From CAYXDO01 sp964463485 (GTDB lineage Bacteria; Myxococcota; Kuafuiibacteriia; Kuafuiibacteriales; Kuafuiibacteriaceae): DNA of 43,521 nucleotides. Positions 39,201 to 43,521 of this stretch are shown here, one piece after another (position 1 is the stretch's first letter; each line of letters begins with the position of its first letter). The notes below the pieces were generated by a model. It had not been told where the DNA came from. It saw nothing but the letters and a program-made list of their open reading frames with translations, and did no database searches. The stretch spans positions 1 through 43,521 of the forward strand of contig CAYXDO010000089.1 in NCBI GenBank assembly GCA_964463485.1. The letters run 5' to 3'. Both the position numbers and the translations under genes were made by a program.

Positions 39201-40852
39201 CTAGGCCGTACAGAAACATGCGGGTGCCGGTGCTGCCGAGCCCCAGCAGGAGTTGGTACGTGACCCTGGCCGGCGCCTTCGCCGCGCTTGGCCTCGCGCT
39301 GTTTGCCTACTCGTTTCAACTCCGCCATGGCGACATCGTCTCGGGCCTCAGGGATCCGGGCCGTGGGGGCGCGGCGTGGGCGCTCTACATCGCGGCGTAC
39401 GTCTATTTCGTCGGGGTCAGCTTCGCGGGCATCACCGTCGCCAGCATGGCGCGAATCTTCCACCTCGACGTACTCAAGCCGCTCACTCGCATCGCGGAGC
39501 TCCTCACGATCGTATCGCTTTGCGCGGGCGCGTTGATGGTGCTGGCCGATCTCGGTCGACCCCTCGACGGACTGATCAAGCTTCCCATGCTCGCGAGGCC
39601 ATCGTCCCCCTTCTTCGGAACGTTCACGCTGGTCGTCTCCGGATATCTATTTTCGAGCGTGATCTACTTCTTCGTCTCGGGTCGCCGTGACGCCGCGAAG
39701 ATGTTCGTGCTGGGGCCGAGAATTCTGAAGCCGATTTACTGGCTCTGGGCGTCTGGGTATCGGGGCACGCCGGAAGAGCACGCGAGACATTCTCGGACCA
39801 GTTTCTGGCTGGCGCTCACGATCGTGCCGCTCCTCATCGTGGCTCACTCCACGCTGGGGTTCATCTTCGGCATCCAGTCCGGGCGCCCAGGCTGGTACAG
39901 CGCGTTGCAAGCTCCTGCGTTCGTGGTCATGGCCGGGGTCTCCGGCACCGGCGCCTTGATCGTCATCTCGCTGATACTGCGGCGAATGTTGAAGCTCGAC
40001 ATCGACGACTCGGCCATCCATTGGCTGGGCAACTTCCTTTGGATTCTGTCGCTCGTTTACGTCTACTTCCTCATCGTCGAGGAGCTGACGGCGAGCTACG
40101 CGGCGCCGGCGATGGACCGTCACGTCGCCCACGAGGTGATCGCGGGTCGGTATGCGCTCTCTTATTGGCTCATGGCCGCGTGCCTATTCCTCACTTTTCT
40201 GATCCCATTTCTGCTCTATCTGCTGCGAAAGAAGTCGACGGGATGGATAGCGGTGGCGGCGGTCCTCGGAAACGTGGCAGCGGTGCTCAAGAGGCTGCTG
40301 ATCGTCGTTCCGTCTCAGACCCATGGCTCGATGCTCGCCAGCTTCGAGGGGGATTATGTTCCGACCTGGATCGAGTGGGCGGTGGTGTCGGGCGCGGCTG
40401 GGTTGGTATTGATCGCGATTCTGTTGTTCGGTGCGATCTTTCCCCTGGTGCCGGGCCATCAGCCTCCGCTCGTACGAACTCTGCCGCTGCCCAAGGACCC
40501 CGTTCGGGGGCTCGTGACGTTGCTGTGGGCGTTGGCGGCGATTGGATTCATTCTGTTTGGGTTGAGCGACTCGTTTCGACTTTGGAGCGGCACCGAGATC
40601 GATCCGTCCATTCCCTTCAGTCCAGTCATTTTTGCCAACGGCGTGATTTTGATTTTCACGACGGCGGTGATTTACGAGATTCTGCCCACCCATCTGCTCG
40701 AGAAGCCGTGGCATCGCAGGCTCGTGCAGAAGGCCCATTTCAGCATTCCCCGGGCTCCGAAGTTGGCGCTCGGCTCCAGATCCATTCGAGCGTTCGACCG
40801 CCAGGCACCGGCGACGGAGTTGCCTCGGCAAACAGGAGATACACATGAGTGA
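39197..40852 (+). CDS. NrfD/PsrC-family membrane subunit
   Basis: A 551-aa polytopic protein with about ten hydrophobic helices (for example TLAGAFAALGLALFAYSF, AWALYIAAYVYFVGVSFAGI, FWLALTIVPLLIVAHSTLGF, WILSLVYVYFLIVEEL). The GVSFAGIT segment, ELLTIVS and the polar residues in HSTLGFIFG match the NrfD family, which binds menaquinone or ubiquinone and, in alternative complex III, is proposed to translocate protons. The length exceeds minimal NrfD (about 300-400 aa), as in ActC and QrcD. ATG overlaps the ferredoxin gene stop. Its last 8 bp overlap the SPFH gene. Confidence 0.92.
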   Translation: MTRPYRNMRVPVLPSPSRSWYVTLAGAFAALGLALFAYSFQLRHGDIVSGLRDPGRGGAAWALYIAAYVYFVGVSFAGITVASMARIFHLDVLKPLTRIAELLTIVSLCAGALMVLADLGRPLDGLIKLPMLARPSSPFFGTFTLVVSGYLFSSVIYFFVSGRRDAAKMFVLGPRILKPIYWLWASGYRGTPEEHARHSRTSFWLALTIVPLLIVAHSTLGFIFGIQSGRPGWYSALQAPAFVVMAGVSGTGALIVISLILRRMLKLDIDDSAIHWLGNFLWILSLVYVYFLIVEELTASYAAPAMDRHVAHEVIAGRYALSYWLMAACLFLTFLIPFLLYLLRKKSTGWIAVAAVLGNVAAVLKRLLIVVPSQTHGSMLASFEGDYVPTWIEWAVVSGAAGLVLIAILLFGAIFPLVPGHQPPLVRTLPLPKDPVRGLVTLLWALAAIGFILFGLSDSFRLWSGTEIDPSIPFSPVIFANGVILIFTTAVIYEILPTHLLEKPWHRRLVQKAHFSIPRAPKLALGSRSIRAFDRQAPATELPRQTGDTHE

Positions 40853-41783
40853 CGACAATCGCATGCACGACTTTGCCATCCCACCCAGCAGGAAGTTGGG
40901 ACTCAGCGTAATATCACTGATCGTGCTGGGCGGATTCACGAGTCTGGGCGGGGTCCTCGCGGTACTGCTCGCGTTGCCGAAGCCCCTCGCGATCGTCGTG
41001 GTCGCGGGGAACGCAGCGCTCGGCGCCTACCTCGCGCTGGCCCCGCGGGTGGCCCAACAATGGGAGCGAGCGGTGGTGCTACGCCTCGGTCGCTACGTGG
41101 GTCTAAGAGGACCAGGGCTGTATTGGATCGTTCCCTTTTTGGATCGCCTGGCGATCTGGGTCGACATGCGAATTCGCGCAACAGGGTTCGCGGCGGAGCG
41201 GACGCTGACTCACGACACCGTCCCGGTCAACGTAGACGCCGTTCTGTTCTGGCAAGTGACCGATCCCGAGAAGGCCGCGCTGGCGGTCGCCGACTATGAG
41301 GAGGCCGTGGCCTGGGCCGCTCAGACCGCGCTCCGGGAAGTGATCGGCAAGACGGACCTCGCGTCCATGCTCGCCGGCCGCGAGAACCTCGACACGGAGA
41401 TGCAGAGGTTGATCGACGCGCGGTGCGCGGAGTGGGGCATCAGCGTGCGGTCGGTCGAGATTCGAGACGTGGTGATTCCACAGGCGCTCGAGGACGCGAT
41501 GTCGCGAAGAGCTCAGGCCGAGCGTGAGAAGCAAGCTCGAGTGATTTTGGGCGACGCAGAGGTGGAAATCGCCGCCAAGTTCGGAAAGGCCGCCGACATC
41601 TATCGGGAGGACGCCGTCGCGCTCCAGCTGCGATCACTCAACCTTCTCTACGAAGGGATGAAAGAGCGTGGCTCTCTGATGGTCGTTCCGAGCACGATGG
41701 TAGAGTCGATGAACACGGCGAACTACGCCGGCTTCGCGGCGCTCGCGGCGCAGCAGAAACTGGACGAGAGGGGCAAGAAGTAG
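40845..41783 (+). CDS. SPFH/band 7 (slipin/stomatin-like) protein
   Basis: A 312-aa protein. Two N-terminal hydrophobic segments (SVISLIVLGGFTSLGGVLAV; IVVVAGNAALGAYLALAP) lead to the SPFH domain: RAVVLRLGRYVGLRGPGLYW, VPVNVDAVLFWQV, TALREVIGKTDLASML and SVEIRDVVIPQALEDAMSRR, all slipin hallmarks. A coiled-coil (AEREKQARVILGDAEVEIAA) follows and the end is Lys-rich. Such proteins form oligomeric rings that scaffold or protect membrane complexes. Its 8-bp overlap with the NrfD gene indicates it belongs to the same operon and may organise the cytochrome complex. Confidence 0.92.
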   Translation: MSDDNRMHDFAIPPSRKLGLSVISLIVLGGFTSLGGVLAVLLALPKPLAIVVVAGNAALGAYLALAPRVAQQWERAVVLRLGRYVGLRGPGLYWIVPFLDRLAIWVDMRIRATGFAAERTLTHDTVPVNVDAVLFWQVTDPEKAALAVADYEEAVAWAAQTALREVIGKTDLASMLAGRENLDTEMQRLIDARCAEWGISVRSVEIRDVVIPQALEDAMSRRAQAEREKQARVILGDAEVEIAAKFGKAADIYREDAVALQLRSLNLLYEGMKERGSLMVVPSTMVESMNTANYAGFAALAAQQKLDERGKK

Positions 41784-41992
41784 TGCCCGAATGCTTGTCC
41801 CAGGGCGGAGGCGAGGGCGGAGGCGAGATCTTTCAAGCGCCACGACTCTCCGTGCGCGCGTCTCGCTGGCTGGGAGCACACGCATCTTGCCCGCGCGGGG
41901 CTCCCCGCTGCTTGCCGTTGCAGCGGCGTCGGCTCGACGCGACCTAGCCGTTTCACTACTATTCGAATCGGCAGGAGCTTCGACCGCCGAGT

Positions 41993-43330
41993 ATGTCTCA
42001 CGCACCATCCTTTCGCGTCGGCGTCCTCGCGTCGATGCTCGCGGTCGCAGCGTGTGAGTCAAGCGGGGAGCTCTTCCTGCCCGCGAACGACTCCGTCTCA
42101 GCCGTCGTGATCGGGCGATTCTCCGAAAGCGGACGCGACACGCGTGGCTTCGCGGTCGACGTCGCCGACGACGGCCCGACCCGAGTTCCGACCGACTGGC
42201 CCTCGACCGACCTCGAGCTGCACGCGTTTCAATATGGGTGCGGGTTGTCTATTCTCGGAATCCAGCCAGGGCCGATCACGTTCTTGGCCGGTGGCCGGAA
42301 GCTCCCCGTGCCGGAGCGTCGAATTCGCGCGACCGTGGAGCACGGCGTCGTTGGCGCGTGGGCCGAAGATGTCGAAGGTGGGGAAACTCAGGAGCTCGAG
42401 ATCGACGCGCCAGCGACCGACGTCTGTTTCGACCTAGAGTCGCCGACCTACTTGGAGCTCGAGGGCACGCCCGGCGCCCGATCGGACTTCGTCGTCCCGC
42501 TGGACGCCAACCGAGCCCTCGTCGGGGCCGCTCCCAATCTGCTCTTCGAAGTGATGCCCGCGGTCGCCGAGCGAGTGAGTCTGATTTCGGATGCGAGGGT
42601 CGTTGGGGCGCATTTTGACCGAGAGCTTTGGGTGATCGACGATCGAGGTCGGCTTTGGTCGGGCGCGCGCGGCGCCATGGTCGAGCGCGCGAGATTCGAC
42701 CCCGCCCCGCGGTCCACGGTGCGATTTGCGAGCAGTCGAGAAGGGCCCTTCGAGCTCTTTGGGTTTGCCGACGGTACTCTCTTTCGCTTCGACGGGCAGA
42801 GTCTGTCCGTCGTGGGAACGAGCACGGGAACCGGAATCACGGACGTCGCATGGGTTGCCGAAGGCGAGGCGCTCGTCGTCAGCGAGCACTTTCGCGGGAA
42901 CGTCGTCCATTTTCAGAACGGTACACCCCGCGTGCTCGCTCTTGGAGACGACTCGCTTCAGCCCGTGGGTGCCGAGTGGGCCCCAGGGATGGGTATCGTC
43001 GTCTCCACCGTCGAAGGCCTCCTTTTTCGATTTGAGTCCGACCTGATGGTACAGATCGAGACTCGCCACGAGACCAAGGACTCGAGCCGCATTTTGGTCG
43101 GGCTACCGCGAGGCGTCTTGTACGGGGGTGGCTTTGGAGTTCTGAGTCAGTTTCAACCTGAACTGGCCGCCGATTCGTTCTGTCCCGACCCGCCGTCGAT
43201 CAACTTCGTGGTGGGGCGCGCGGCGATGCTAGGAGATCGTAGATTGATCGCGCTCCCACACTTCGGCTCGGCCTCCAAGCTCATGCGCGTGGCGTTCCTC
43301 GACTTGGTGCCGCCGGCAGACTGTCGCTAA
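41993..43330 (+). CDS. Propeller-like lipoprotein, paralogue D
   Basis: A 445-aa predicted lipoprotein: SHAPSFRVGVLASMLAVAAC has lipobox VAAC. The mature N-terminus (FLPANDSVSAVVIGRFSES) matches the AVV strand region of the other three lipoproteins of this window. Later segments (HFDRELWVIDDRGRLWSG, GFADGTLFRFDGQSLSV, VAWVAEGEALVVSEHFRGN, WAPGMGIVVSTVEGLLFRF) look like propeller blades of about 45 residues. Only a few Cys are present. Function unknown. It starts 209 bp after the SPFH gene; that gap is GC-rich with no recognisable gene, so it is probably a separate unit. Confidence 0.8.
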   Translation: MSHAPSFRVGVLASMLAVAACESSGELFLPANDSVSAVVIGRFSESGRDTRGFAVDVADDGPTRVPTDWPSTDLELHAFQYGCGLSILGIQPGPITFLAGGRKLPVPERRIRATVEHGVVGAWAEDVEGGETQELEIDAPATDVCFDLESPTYLELEGTPGARSDFVVPLDANRALVGAAPNLLFEVMPAVAERVSLISDARVVGAHFDRELWVIDDRGRLWSGARGAMVERARFDPAPRSTVRFASSREGPFELFGFADGTLFRFDGQSLSVVGTSTGTGITDVAWVAEGEALVVSEHFRGNVVHFQNGTPRVLALGDDSLQPVGAEWAPGMGIVVSTVEGLLFRFESDLMVQIETRHETKDSSRILVGLPRGVLYGGGFGVLSQFQPELAADSFCPDPPSINFVVGRAAMLGDRRLIALPHFGSASKLMRVAFLDLVPPADCR

Positions 43331-43343
43331 CTCGGAGCAGGGT

Positions 43344-43521
43344 CAGATTGTCTGCGTCGGATCGTCTGCGTCTGCGTCAGGTCGTCTGCGTCAAGTCGTC
43401 TGCATCTGCGTCAGGTCGTCTGCGTCTGGGTCAAGAGCGTCTGCGTCAGATCGTCCGCGTCGGATCGTCTGCGTCTGCGTCAGATCGTCTGCGTCTGCGT
43501 CAGATCGTCTGCGTCAGATCG
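43344..43521. repeat. Composite TCTGCG/TCAGATCG tandem array running off the edge
   Basis: Repeated TCTGCG hexamers alternate with TCAGATCG-like octamers, producing 14-bp (TCTGCGTCAGATCG) and 20-bp (two TCTGCG plus TCAGATCG) composite units with point variants (TCAGGTCG, TCAAGTCG). The array starts just downstream of the lipoprotein stop and continues to the end of the window, so its full length is unknown. Confidence 0.9.

Noticed and set aside
41784..41992. Small gene between the SPFH and lipoprotein genes
   Set aside because: Short frames on both strands lack a ribosome site or recognisable features; no gene is called.

Overview
The window reads as chromosomal, high-GC, gene-dense DNA from a member of the Myxococcota (Polyangia/Myxococcales-like). 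That is an inference from content: a eukaryotic-type Ser/Thr kinase coupled to a PEGA-domain protein, many predicted lipoproteins, Asp/Ala-rich linkers, two secreted proteins with MYXO-CTERM-like tails (Cys-x-Cys, membrane helix, Arg cluster), giant multihaem cytochromes, several domain fusions and numerous intergenic tandem arrays. No rRNA, tRNA, CRISPR array, insertion sequence or phage module was seen.

Layout. 1-271: GTGCCC hexamer array. 272-1299 (minus): two small hypothetical genes. 1360-4705 (minus): sdhC-sdhA-sdhB, a three-subunit succinate dehydrogenase resembling mycobacterial Sdh1. 4854-9849: two convergent paralogous propeller-like lipoproteins, the second coupled to an AbgT-family transporter (9846-11396). 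11552-15067 (plus): PEGA protein, Ser/Thr kinase, HhH-GPD DNA glycosylase. 15217-18505 (minus): rpoZ, an Asp-box protein and a GH31 lipoprotein in one overlapping operon; diverging from rpoZ, a secreted protein and a lytic-transglycosylase-like protein (18504-20812) run into a convergent thiolase (20757-21947). 22187-23378: two small hypothetical genes.

23410-33509 is the most unusual part. It holds an APH-like/cytidylate-kinase-like fusion coupled to an ATP-dependent RNA ligase, an RpiA-Rpe fusion, an ATPase with a nuclease-like C-terminus behind an 11-copy 16-bp array, another propeller lipoprotein, and a three-domain aldo-keto reductase / polynucleotide-kinase-like / HAD-phosphatase fusion. 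Ligase plus kinase plus kinase-phosphatase are what an RNA or DNA end-healing and sealing pathway needs. That the genes work together is only a hypothesis.

33784-41783 (plus) is one tight operon for a membrane quinone-linked complex of the Qrc/alternative complex III/polysulfide-reductase superfamily: a 27-haem cytochrome c, a five-haem lipoprotein cytochrome, a Tat-exported molybdopterin-oxidoreductase-like subunit that lacks one cluster Cys, a four-cluster ferredoxin subunit, an NrfD-type membrane subunit and an SPFH protein. The likely flow is between the quinone pool (NrfD) and the periplasmic haem chain through the Fe-S subunit. The window ends with a fourth propeller lipoprotein (41993-43330) and a TCTGCG-based tandem array that runs off the edge.

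Gene coupling is a theme. Stop/start overlaps of ATGA and TTGA type are frequent, and in two cases the only start that fits is CTG inside CTGA, immediately followed by a signal peptide.
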